From the NCBI GenBank assembly GCA_016293225.1, contig JAEDEQ010000080.1:1-7449 (forward strand): 7,449 bases of DNA, read 5' to 3'. Within the stretch, counting starts at the first letter, position 1. Each line of letters opens with the position of its first letter. Origin of the DNA: Clostridiaceae bacterium. Its GTDB lineage: Bacteria > Bacillota > Clostridia > Oscillospirales > Acutalibacteraceae. This document shows, piece by piece, positions 1 through 5,965 of the stretch. The translations under genes were made by a program, and so were the position numbers. Below the pieces are notes generated by a model, which made no database searches, was not told the origin of the DNA, and saw only the letters and a list, made by a program, of their open reading frames with translations.

Positions 1-515
1 CAAGTCCCGATAAAAAAATCTGCGGCGTTTGCGCAGGCATTGCGGACTATTTCAATCTCGATCCGACTATAATAAGAGCTGTTACGGCGTCACTAGCGTG
101 CCTTACGGCTATTGTTCCGGCTCTTATTGTATACTTAATCATTGCACTTGTTATGCCCAAGCCGCCGGAGAACTATTACCAGCTCTATAACAATACGTCA
201 AAGCGTATATACAAGAGCAACGACAAAAAAATCTGCGGCGTTTGCGGCGGTATTGCGGAGTACTGCAATATTGACTCAACGGTTGTCAGACTGATTTTTG
301 CCCTTGTTTTCCTGCTTTTCGGCTATGGTCTTGCCGTTTATATTGTTTGCGCCGTTCTGTTTCCGAAGCCGCCCGTGACCGACGGTCAGTATTACGACCA
401 GCAGCAGTTCGGTCCCGATCCCAATGCGCAGTATTACAACCGGCAGAATTACAACGGCCAGCCGTATCAGCAACCCGGCAACACGCAGCAGCAAGGCGAA
501 AACAATAATTTCTGA
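1..515 (+). CDS. Tandem PspC-domain membrane protein, 5' end missing
   Basis: The reading frame is open from base 3 to the TGA at 513-515, so the gene starts upstream of the window; 170 residues are visible. Two PspC-like units follow each other. Unit 1 (fragment residues 1-55) begins DKKICGVCAGIADYFN and unit 2 (74-124) begins DKKICGVCGGIAEYCN. Each continues with a D-x-T-(I/V)-(I/V)-R segment, one hydrophobic helix (about 27-50 and 97-120) and a PKPP motif. The ATG at 153 lies at the end of the first helix and has no ribosome binding site, so it is not the start. The last 45 residues are rich in Q, N, Y, P and G and look disordered. PspC domains are known from phage-shock and envelope-stress proteins of the cytoplasmic membrane; the role here is not shown. 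The stop overlaps the next start by one base (TGATG), implying co-transcription. The family call is firm, the function is open. Confidence 0.85.
   Translation, partial: SPDKKICGVCAGIADYFNLDPTIIRAVTASLACLTAIVPALIVYLIIALVMPKPPENYYQLYNNTSKRIYKSNDKKICGVCGGIAEYCNIDSTVVRLIFALVFLLFGYGLAVYIVCAVLFPKPPVTDGQYYDQQQFGPDPNAQYYNRQNYNGQPYQQPGNTQQQGENNNF
12..246 (+). repeat. Direct repeat encoding the two PspC units
   Basis: Bases 12-33 and 225-246 are identical over 22 bp, 213 bp (71 codons) apart and in the same frame. They encode the KKICGVC core of each PspC unit. The PKPP codons at the unit ends are 207 bp apart, so the units differ by about two codons. Identity at DNA level points to an internal duplication, although selection on the motif also contributes. 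Confidence 0.8.
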
Positions 516-1192
516 TGGTTTATATCGCTGATATAAATGATTTTAATGCGCTGTTCTTTAAAGAAGCCTTCTGCCTTTTGCCGGAGAAAAAGCGTGAAGA
601 AGTCCTGAAAATCACCCATGAAACAGCAAGAAAGGAAACGGTTCTTGCGTGGGCGCTTCTGCGCTTTGCTTTGGGCGAAAAGGGTATAACCGTTCTGCCG
701 CGTCTTACTTTTTCCGAAAGGGGAAAGCCGCGCTTTGAAAACGAAAAGCTTTTTTTCAATTTGAGCCACAGCAAAGGCAGGGTTTGCGCCGCAATTTCGG
801 CTGCGGGTGAAATCGGCGTTGACGTTCAGAAAAAAAGCGCTTTTTCAAAGAACATGAAAAAGCGGGTGTTTACCGAAGACGAGTGTCTCCTTGGCGAAAA
901 GCAGGCTGATGATTGTGCCTTTTTTACCCGCCTCTGGGCAATAAAGGAAAGCTATCTCAAAAACACCGGCACGGGAATAGCGTTTGATATACGCTCGCTC
1001 GATTTTTCAAAGCAGTGCCTTTTTGACAGCTTTGAAAAGGACGGACTTTACTACAGCGTCTGCGCAGACAAGGAGTTTGCATTCAGCGTTTGCGCAAAGG
1101 AAAAAGGGGAGCAGGTTTTCAGAGCCGTCCCTTGCGAAGCTCTTGTTGAATATTGTAAAACAGCGGTCTGCGCCGCAAAAGGAGAGGTATAA
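515..1192 (+). CDS. Sfp-type 4'-phosphopantetheinyl transferase
   Basis: This 225-residue protein has the length and ordered motifs of the Sfp/EntD-type family, which transfers 4'-phosphopantetheine from coenzyme A to a serine of acyl, peptidyl or aryl carrier proteins in the cytoplasm. Visible motifs are GKP (70-72), FNLSHS (81-86, histidine 85), GVDV (101-104, metal-binding Asp103) and WAIKESYLK (141-149, with Lys144, Glu145 and Lys149). In Sfp the second acidic residue follows as D-x-E; here it is D103-V-Q105, a Gln where Glu is usual. The rest of the active site is intact, so I expect an active enzyme. The ATG shares one base with the upstream TGA, suggesting translational coupling to the PspC gene. 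No carrier protein or NRPS/PKS gene is in the window, so the substrate is unknown; it could be the housekeeping ACP or an unlinked secondary pathway. Confidence 0.9.
   Translation: MVYIADINDFNALFFKEAFCLLPEKKREEVLKITHETARKETVLAWALLRFALGEKGITVLPRLTFSERGKPRFENEKLFFNLSHSKGRVCAAISAAGEIGVDVQKKSAFSKNMKKRVFTEDECLLGEKQADDCAFFTRLWAIKESYLKNTGTGIAFDIRSLDFSKQCLFDSFEKDGLYYSVCADKEFAFSVCAKEKGEQVFRAVPCEALVEYCKTAVCAAKGEV
1178..1187 (+). promoter_or_regulatory. Ribosome binding site fixing the symporter start
   Basis: AAAGGAGAGG lies nine bases upstream of the ATG at 1197 and overlaps the end of the transferase gene. It supports ATG 1197 as the start. The frame is open much further upstream, from 984, but that stretch lies wholly inside the transferase gene and encodes nothing symporter-like. 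Confidence 0.85.
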
Positions 1193-1196
1193 AGCA

Positions 1197-2627
1197 ATGA
1201 ACGCACTGAAGTTTATCAAAGGAAAGCTCGGCTACGGCGTCGGCGCTGTCGGTCTTGACCTCAGCTACGGAATGTTCTATTCATTCCTCGCAAAGTATTT
1301 GACCTATACGCTTGAAAGAAACGGTGTCAGAAACTATAACCTGTTTCTTCTGATTCTGACCCCGATTGCAAGGCTCTGGGACGGAATCAACGACCCAATG
1401 ATGGGAACAATTGTTGATAATACCCACACACGAATGGGTAAATACCGTCCGTGGATTCTTACAGGTACCTGTCTCAATGCAATTGTTCTTGTTTTCCTTT
1501 TCAGCAATCCCTTCAAACTCACGGGTGCGGGACTGTGCATCTATGTCGCAATCACCTATATTCTTTGGGGAATGACAAACACTCTTGCCGACATTCCGTA
1601 TTGGTCAATGATTCCGTCCTTTACCAGCGATCCAAAGGAGCGCAACCTAATTTCAACCGTTGCAAGGGCGTTTTCCGGTCTCGGTCAGGGCATTGTAACA
1701 ATCGGCGCTCCGCTGCTCATGACCGCTTTCAGCCGGACAACGGAATTCAGCATTGAAAAGCAGGCCGACGTCAAGGTTTATGACGAACGCAGCTTTTTCT
1801 TCAGCGCTTTGATTTGTTCAGCTTGTCTTATTGTTTTTGCTCTTGTATGCGTCGGAACAACAAAGGAGCGGATTACGACAACGCAAAGCGAAAAGTTTAC
1901 TCTCGGCCGTGCGCTTCAGATTGTTAAAAGCAACGATCAGCTTCTTATCTTTATGCTCTTTTCAATGATTTCAAACGCAGGCTGGTATCTTACCTCGGGC
2001 GTTGCCGTTTATTACTTTGACGTTGTTGTCGGCAATACGAAAAAGCAGTCGGCGTTCAGTACCGCTTCGGCTATCGGTTCCGTTGTCGGAATGCTGCTGC
2101 TGCCTGTTCTTACCAAGTATATGTCAAAGCGCCGCGCATATCAGGTATCTCTCGGCGTTGCAGCGTTCGGTTACGCCGGAATGAGCGTTTGCGCGTTCTC
2201 CGGAAATCTTGTCGGCCTCAATATTTTCTATATTATCGGAGCCATCGGCATTTCTTCAATGTTCATTGCTCAAACGATATTCCTTGCGGATATTGTTGAC
2301 TACGGTGAGTTCAAAATGGGCTTCAGAGCCGAATCAATAACATTTTCAATGAAGGGCTTTCTTCAGAAAATGGCCTATACCGTTCAGACGATTATTCTTT
2401 TTGCAACAAACGGTCTTACCGGATATTCCGAAGAGCTTCACATGAATAACTCGGCTGCCGTTAAAAACGGAATCACCGCCATGCTCTGCGTAATACCCGT
2501 TGCTCTGTTTTTAATTTCGCTTGTCATTTTCTCAACCAAATTCAAGCTTCACGGCTCGTTTATGGACGAGGTTACCAAGACGGTTACCGAAAACCAGAAG
2601 CGGCGCGAGCTTGCACAAGATGAATAA
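1197..2627 (+). CDS. GPH-family (MelB-like) cation:sugar symporter
   Basis: The protein has 476 residues and about 12 hydrophobic helices, normal for glycoside-pentoside-hexuronide:cation symporters, which couple sugar uptake to Na+ or H+ across the cytoplasmic membrane. The hallmark segment is at 59-87: R59, then WDGINDPMMG (61-70), then D74, R79 and GKYRPWIL (81-88). Asp62, Asn65 and Asp66 match the cation-site residues of MelB (D55, N58, D59). ADIPYW (131-136) and the loop ADIVDYGEFKMGFR (364-377) are also family signatures, and Lys391 sits where MelB has Lys377. The tail (450-476) is charged and cytoplasmic. The start is chosen from the ribosome binding site at 1178-1187 and the N-terminus LGYGVGAVGLDLSYG, typical of the family. 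It sits four bases after the transferase stop, so is probably in the same operon. No glycosidase or sugar regulator is adjacent, so the substrate cannot be named. Confidence 0.93.
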   Translation: MNALKFIKGKLGYGVGAVGLDLSYGMFYSFLAKYLTYTLERNGVRNYNLFLLILTPIARLWDGINDPMMGTIVDNTHTRMGKYRPWILTGTCLNAIVLVFLFSNPFKLTGAGLCIYVAITYILWGMTNTLADIPYWSMIPSFTSDPKERNLISTVARAFSGLGQGIVTIGAPLLMTAFSRTTEFSIEKQADVKVYDERSFFFSALICSACLIVFALVCVGTTKERITTTQSEKFTLGRALQIVKSNDQLLIFMLFSMISNAGWYLTSGVAVYYFDVVVGNTKKQSAFSTASAIGSVVGMLLLPVLTKYMSKRRAYQVSLGVAAFGYAGMSVCAFSGNLVGLNIFYIIGAIGISSMFIAQTIFLADIVDYGEFKMGFRAESITFSMKGFLQKMAYTVQTIILFATNGLTGYSEELHMNNSAAVKNGITAMLCVIPVALFLISLVIFSTKFKLHGSFMDEVTKTVTENQKRRELAQDE

Positions 2628-2635
2628 GACGATTC

Positions 2636-2672
2636 AAAAACCGTCACGAGGAAAAAATCGTGACGGTTTTTT
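2636..2672. terminator. Bidirectional intrinsic terminator between convergent genes
   Basis: A perfect 9-bp stem (CCGTCACGA at 2641-2649, TCGTGACGG at 2658-2666) with an 8-base loop is preceded by five A and followed by six T. On the plus strand it ends the symporter transcript nine bases after its stop. On the minus strand the A tract becomes a T tract, so it can also end the three-PepSY gene, whose stop is at 2696. Confidence 0.92.
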
Positions 2673-2695
2673 GGTGCAACAATACTTAATCAGTA

Positions 2696-3664
2696 TCAGT
2701 TGTCTTTTTCAATTTCAAAATCAATTATTTTACCTGTTTTTGCATTGACGGAATAATCATATTCCCGACCGCCGGCATAAAACTCAACTTCATATTCGTA
2801 AATTCCGTCATCTTTATCAAGCTTTACCTTTTCAAAGCGGACCTCATTTTCACTGAGCCCGGCATGGGAGAGGGCAATCTTTTTTGCTTTGTCAATGCTT
2901 ATGAATGTTGCGGACGGTTCCGGCGGACGTGATGTTGTCGGTGCTTCCGAAATGTGTTCCTTGGTACTGCCGGGTTTGTCGATATCTTTATCGATTACAG
3001 CGCCTGTCCTTGCGTTTACGGAGTATTCATACTCGGTTGTGCCGACGCAGAACTCAATCTCATATTCAAAAGTGCCGTCATCTTTATCAAGCTTAACTTT
3101 TCTAAAAACAGCATCTGATTTTTTTACACCTGCATCTTTAAGTGCAATCTCCCTGGCTTTTGCCGCCGTAATGAATGCAGAGGTCTGCTTTTCGGTTGTT
3201 GCGGCAGGTTCGGTTGCTTTTGATGCCGGCTCTGTGGCGGTTGTTGATGGTTTGCTTTCAGATACAGTCTGATGCTCGGTTAAAGTCGTTGCCGAAGTAG
3301 TAGCTTCAACGATTGTTCTTTCGGTTGAAAGGGGAGCGGTTGTCAGCGGCTTATTTTTTTCATCATCGACTTCGATGCTGCGGCTGATGATGTCGCCGCT
3401 TTTTGCGTCAATGATATAATCATAATCGTTTTTACCGAATTCAAACTCAACGTCAAAAACCTGCGTTTGGTTTTTCTTTGTAAAGACCGATTTGCTGTCT
3501 TTGGCGTCGGCGGCTTTAATTCCGGCGTCCTTCAAAGCAATTTCAAGCGCCTTTTGCGAGCCTATTGTGTCCTTTTCGGCCGGTGTTGCAAGCGTAAAAA
3601 ACGTTGCTGCGGCAAGCACACAGGCAAGAACAAGCGAACATATAATTACGGAAGTTTTTTTCAT
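2696..3664 (-). CDS. Secreted or membrane-anchored protein with three PepSY domains
   Basis: The 322-residue product begins with a Sec-type signal or anchor (lysines 2-3, hydrophobic 5-26), so it acts outside the membrane. Three PepSY-like repeats follow at about 36-98, 165-229 and 255-320. Each has the pattern A-x-x-I-A-L-x-x-A-G, an acidic beta-hairpin with (Y/F)-(D/E)-(V/I)-E-F, then Y-x-(Y/V)-x-(I/V)-(N/D)-A-(K/R)-(T/S)-G. Repeats 2 and 3 share VKLDKDDG-(T/I)-(F/Y)-EYE-(V/I)-EF almost exactly; repeat 1 has a shorter basic turn. The linkers (103-163, 230-252) are rich in T, S, E, A and P, as in extracellular spacers. AAGGAGG at 3672-3678 fixes the ATG. PepSY domains occur in protease propeptides and in envelope proteins of unclear function, some beside two-component systems. 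It lies downstream of the kinase with its own putative regulated promoter. The domain call is strong; the biochemical role is unknown. Confidence 0.88.
   Translation of the reverse strand: MKKTSVIICSLVLACVLAAATFFTLATPAEKDTIGSQKALEIALKDAGIKAADAKDSKSVFTKKNQTQVFDVEFEFGKNDYDYIIDAKSGDIISRSIEVDDEKNKPLTTAPLSTERTIVEATTSATTLTEHQTVSESKPSTTATEPASKATEPAATTEKQTSAFITAAKAREIALKDAGVKKSDAVFRKVKLDKDDGTFEYEIEFCVGTTEYEYSVNARTGAVIDKDIDKPGSTKEHISEAPTTSRPPEPSATFISIDKAKKIALSHAGLSENEVRFEKVKLDKDDGIYEYEVEFYAGGREYDYSVNAKTGKIIDFEIEKDN
2805..3094 (-). repeat. DNA-level direct repeat within the three-PepSY gene
   Basis: Bases 2805-2824 and 3075-3094 are identical over 20 bp, 270 bp (90 codons) apart and in frame. They encode the KLDKDDG turn of PepSY repeats 3 and 2. 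Neighbouring codons are similar but not identical. This indicates a domain duplication younger than the split from repeat 1, or gene conversion. Confidence 0.7.
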
Positions 3665-3696
3665 AGTGCAGCCTCCTTAAGCTTTATTGTGGTCTG

Positions 3697-3729
3697 AGTA
3701 TAACTCCCGATTGTTAAAGTATCGTTAGA
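3697..3729 (-). promoter_or_regulatory. Putative activator-dependent promoter of the three-PepSY gene
   Basis: Read on the minus strand: TCTAAC (3724-3729), five bases, TTTAAC (3713-3718), ten bases, then a TATACT -10 box (3697-3702). The hexamer at -35 with a 17-bp spacer (ACGATA) is not a consensus -35. Direct half-sites 11 bp apart just upstream of a -10 fit activation by an OmpR/PhoB-type regulator, the kind encoded upstream at 5137-5808. The distal half-site covers the kinase stop codon. The same arrangement precedes the other PepSY gene. Expected transcription start is near 3690, giving a leader of about 26 bases. Confidence 0.65.
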
Positions 3730-5137
3730 GAACGCTGTTTTTAAAAACAATACTGAAGCAGCTGCCGATACCTTTCCGGCTTTCAACTCTTGCCTCGGCG
3801 CCGTGTATTTCTGCAATCTCCCTGACAAAGGCAAGTCCGAGACCGGTTGAGCCGTCGCTTCTTGAGGGGTCGGCGCGATAAAAGCGATCCCAGATTTTTC
3901 CGATGCTGCTTTTGTCAATACCGACGCCGTCATCTTCCACGGAAAGGACGATACTGTTGTCAAGTCTTTTGAGGCTGACTTCAATTTTTCCGTTTTCCTT
4001 TCCGTAACGGTATGCGTTTGAAATGAGATTAATCAGCATTCTTGTGAGCAGTTCATAGTTACCTGAAATAAAAATATCCGGTTCTATCGAGGAGAGCAGC
4101 GTAATGCTTTTATCTTTGATAAGCGCCATATCCTCACAGACAGAGGAAACGCACTGCGAAAGATCGGTCATTTCCTTGGAAATGTTGCCTGCGCCCCTTT
4201 CAATTCTTGAAAATGCGAGCATTTCATTTATGACCCGTGACATTTTTTTGCACTGCCGTTCAACAAGCTCAAGCGCCTCAACATACTCCTCAGATGAAGC
4301 TTCATTATTAAGAGCTAACTGGCACTGGGCGCTGATTACAGAAACAGGCGTGCGCAGCTCATGAGAAATGTCAGAGGTAAGCTGCTGCTCTTTGTTGAAA
4401 GAGTCCTCAAGCCTTTCAAACATTGCATTAAACGAGTCTGCCATTGAGTGTACCTCGTCGCTGCCTTCTCCGATTTCGATCCGCTTGGAAAGATCGTTTC
4501 CGCCGCGTATGTCGTCTGCGGCGTTCTTAATGTCAATGATAGGGGAAAGCGCGCGCTTTGCAATGAGATGTCCTCCGATAATTGCAAAAGCAACAAGAAC
4601 GGGAATCAGCAAAAGTACGGCTTTTGTTATTGTATTCACTTGAGAAATGCCGGATTTTGCGTTGACCGTTCCGCGCAGCCAGAGAGGGGAGTCGAGATCT
4701 TTGACATTCAGCGTGATATCATAAACGTAGAACACGCCCGAATCGGTTTTCACAAAGGACACACGCTTGTTTTCAAAAGGCGGCTCTTTGTCTTTTGCGA
4801 TATTGGAACTGTCGCCGTAAATAAGTCCGTCATTATCAAACAGCGCAGTTTCAATGCCGTTCACCGAGCGGACAAAGTCATCGTCGATTTCAAGATAGCC
4901 GTCCTTGTATTCGATGTAAAGATCATAAGGATCGTCAAATTCAAGGCGGTTGTATTCCTTGTAAAATTCAATTTCATCCGAGTTGTTTTCAACGGTTTCT
5001 ATAAGGTTTTCCCTGATACCTCGCTGAAGCACCGCACGGCCGATTGCAAGGGTCACAAAAACAGCGGCACCGGAAATAATGATGACTGCGGCGGAAAACC
5101 AAACGGTAATTTTAAAAATAAGCGATTTGTTTTTCAT
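3725..5137 (-). CDS. Membrane sensor histidine kinase
   Basis: The 470-residue protein is a classical HAMP-type kinase. Helix 1 is at about 9-33, an extracytoplasmic sensor at about 34-172 and helix 2 at about 173-193. HAMP follows at 193-246 (P199, then E228 as the HAMP glutamate), then the HisKA motif SDISHELRTPVS (255-266) with phospho-accepting His259. The ATPase domain shows an N box with Asn370 and Asn374, G1 DDGVGID (402-408), F box WDRFYRAD (416-423) and G2 GSTGLGL (429-435). All catalytic motifs are intact. The sensor is strongly acidic: residues 41-163 contain about 28 Asp/Glu against 13 Lys/Arg. The ATG overlaps the regulator TAA by one base (TAATG), and GGGAGGA inside the regulator gene serves as its binding site, so the two are translationally coupled. 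The signal is unknown; an acidic sensor could respond to cations or cationic peptides, which is inference. Confidence 0.95.
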   Translation of the reverse strand: MKNKSLIFKITVWFSAAVIIISGAAVFVTLAIGRAVLQRGIRENLIETVENNSDEIEFYKEYNRLEFDDPYDLYIEYKDGYLEIDDDFVRSVNGIETALFDNDGLIYGDSSNIAKDKEPPFENKRVSFVKTDSGVFYVYDITLNVKDLDSPLWLRGTVNAKSGISQVNTITKAVLLLIPVLVAFAIIGGHLIAKRALSPIIDIKNAADDIRGGNDLSKRIEIGEGSDEVHSMADSFNAMFERLEDSFNKEQQLTSDISHELRTPVSVISAQCQLALNNEASSEEYVEALELVERQCKKMSRVINEMLAFSRIERGAGNISKEMTDLSQCVSSVCEDMALIKDKSITLLSSIEPDIFISGNYELLTRMLINLISNAYRYGKENGKIEVSLKRLDNSIVLSVEDDGVGIDKSSIGKIWDRFYRADPSRSDGSTGLGLAFVREIAEIHGAEARVESRKGIGSCFSIVFKNSVL

Positions 5138-5808
5138 TAGTCCTCCCGGATAACATAGCCGCTTCCTCTGACTGTACGGATAAGCTTGTGCTCAAAGCCG
5201 GAATCAATCTTTCTGCGCAGATAGCTAATATAAACATCAATAACATTTGTGCCGCCTTCGTAATCGAAATTCCAGATATGGTTTTCAATCTTTTCACGCG
5301 AGAGAACAATTCCTTTGTTTCGTATCATGTATTCAAGCAAGGCGTATTCCTTTGCGGAAAGTTCAATGTCCTTTTCGCCGCGGCGAACCTTTTTTGAAGC
5401 AGTGTCAACCGAAAGGTCGGCAACCGTAAAAACATTTGAGGAGGAGCTGTCGGCTTTTCTCAGCATAGCTCTGATTCTTGCGCAAAGCTCATCAAAGGAA
5501 AACGGCTTAATAAGGTAATCGTTAGCTCCGCTGTCGAGTCCGGTAACACGGTCGCTTATCGAATCTTTTGCCGTTAAAAGCAAAACCGGAACGTGGTTTT
5601 TGCTGTAACGCAGTTCTTTGAGCAGGGAAAGCCCGTCCTTTTTCGGCATCATAATGTCAAGAATAATTCCGTCGTATTCAGCGGTGCGGATAAAAGTTTC
5701 GGCTTCCTCACCGTTAAAGCAGCTGTCAACGCTGTAGCCCTCAGAAATAAGCTTTTTTGTAATAAGCTTATTGAGGTCCTTTTCATCTTCGGCAACAAGC
5801 AGTCTCAT
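5137..5808 (-). CDS. OmpR/PhoB-family response regulator
   Basis: The 223-residue protein has a receiver domain (1-117) and a winged-helix DNA-binding domain (about 126-221). Receiver residues are complete: Glu8 and Asp9, phospho-acceptor Asp51 in LDIMMPKKDG, Thr79 and Lys101 in IKPFSFDEL. The C-terminal domain shows LSAKEYALLEYMIRN, SREKI, the recognition-helix region NVIDVYISYLRRKI and the wing RTVRGSGYVI, as in OmpR/PhoB. The start is ATG 5808, with GGAG at 5817-5820. A GTG at 5827-5829 would add seven residues before the usual MRLLVAEDE start, overlaps that binding site and has no good site of its own. The partner is the kinase immediately downstream. Likely targets are the half-site pairs before the two PepSY genes; its own promoter has none. 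Confidence 0.95.
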   Translation of the reverse strand: MRLLVAEDEKDLNKLITKKLISEGYSVDSCFNGEEAETFIRTAEYDGIILDIMMPKKDGLSLLKELRYSKNHVPVLLLTAKDSISDRVTGLDSGANDYLIKPFSFDELCARIRAMLRKADSSSSNVFTVADLSVDTASKKVRRGEKDIELSAKEYALLEYMIRNKGIVLSREKIENHIWNFDYEGGTNVIDVYISYLRRKIDSGFEHKLIRTVRGSGYVIRED

Positions 5809-5816
5809 AAAATAAT

Positions 5817-5820
5817 CTCC
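5817..5820 (-). promoter_or_regulatory. Ribosome binding site deciding the regulator start
   Basis: GGAG on the minus strand sits eight bases before ATG 5808. This spacing supports ATG 5808 over the upstream in-frame GTG at 5827-5829. Confidence 0.7.
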
Positions 5821-5890
5821 ATTCAGCACGCCGCAAAAGCAGCAAAATCATTATTCAGTGCAGTATATATTAATAACGGCAAGCCATGCA

Positions 5891-5919
5891 ATTATAGCAT
5901 TTATACCGTAAATTGTCAA
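5891..5919 (-). promoter_or_regulatory. Consensus housekeeping promoter of the regulator-kinase operon
   Basis: On the minus strand, TTGACA (5914-5919), a 17-bp spacer and TATAAT (5891-5896) match the sigma-A/sigma-70 consensus at all 12 positions. The spacer ends in TGC, giving an extended -10 as well. The predicted start is near 5884, leaving a leader of about 76 bases before ATG 5808. No TYTAAY pair is nearby, so strong, largely constitutive expression is expected. The -35 box lies in the T tract of the terminator of the preceding gene. Confidence 0.9.
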
Positions 5920-5950
5920 AATCAGACTGCCGCAGCTAAACGGCAGTCTG
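5918..5950 (-). terminator. Hairpin terminator after the two-PepSY gene
   Basis: A perfect 10-bp stem (CAGACTGCCG at 5923-5932, CGGCAGTCTG at 5941-5950) with an 8-base loop begins 15 bases after the stop of the gene at 5966-6568. On the minus strand it is followed by ATTTTG, a short T tract, so termination may be incomplete. Some read-through into the regulator-kinase operon is possible. Confidence 0.75.
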
Positions 5951-5965
5951 CTGAAAATTATTCGT

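Noticed and set aside
153..155. ATG 153 as start of a single-PspC protein
   Set aside because: The frame stays open upstream to the window edge and encodes another PspC unit; no ribosome binding site precedes this ATG.
984..1196. N-terminal extension of the symporter from ATG 984
   Set aside because: It overlaps the transferase gene in another frame, gives a non-family sequence and lacks a binding site; ATG 1197 has one.
2806..3095. EF-hand calcium loops in the DKDDG turns of the PepSY repeats
   Set aside because: Spacing does not fit D-x-D-x-D-G, and the turn sits in the expected PepSY beta-hairpin; acidic character alone does not show calcium binding.
3610..3625. Lipoprotein signal (LVLAC, Cys14) in the three-PepSY protein, also ILAC in the two-PepSY protein
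   Set aside because: The hydrophobic stretch continues well past the cysteine and the -2 residue is Leu, so these are better read as ordinary signal peptides or anchors.
4448..5140. 230-codon open frame antisense to the kinase
   Set aside because: It is the shadow of a highly conserved coding frame, with no recognisable domain and no binding site.
5827..5829. GTG start for the response regulator
   Set aside because: It adds seven residues before the typical MRLLVAEDE start and covers the GGAG that serves ATG 5808.
5862..5867. Second TATACT in the regulator leader as a regulated -10 box
   Set aside because: No TYTAAY half-sites sit at the spacing seen before the PepSY genes, and no -35 is present.
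5870..5887. Five-codon leader ORF (MACRY) just after the regulator promoter
   Set aside because: It would start at about the first transcribed bases with no ribosome binding site; most likely chance.
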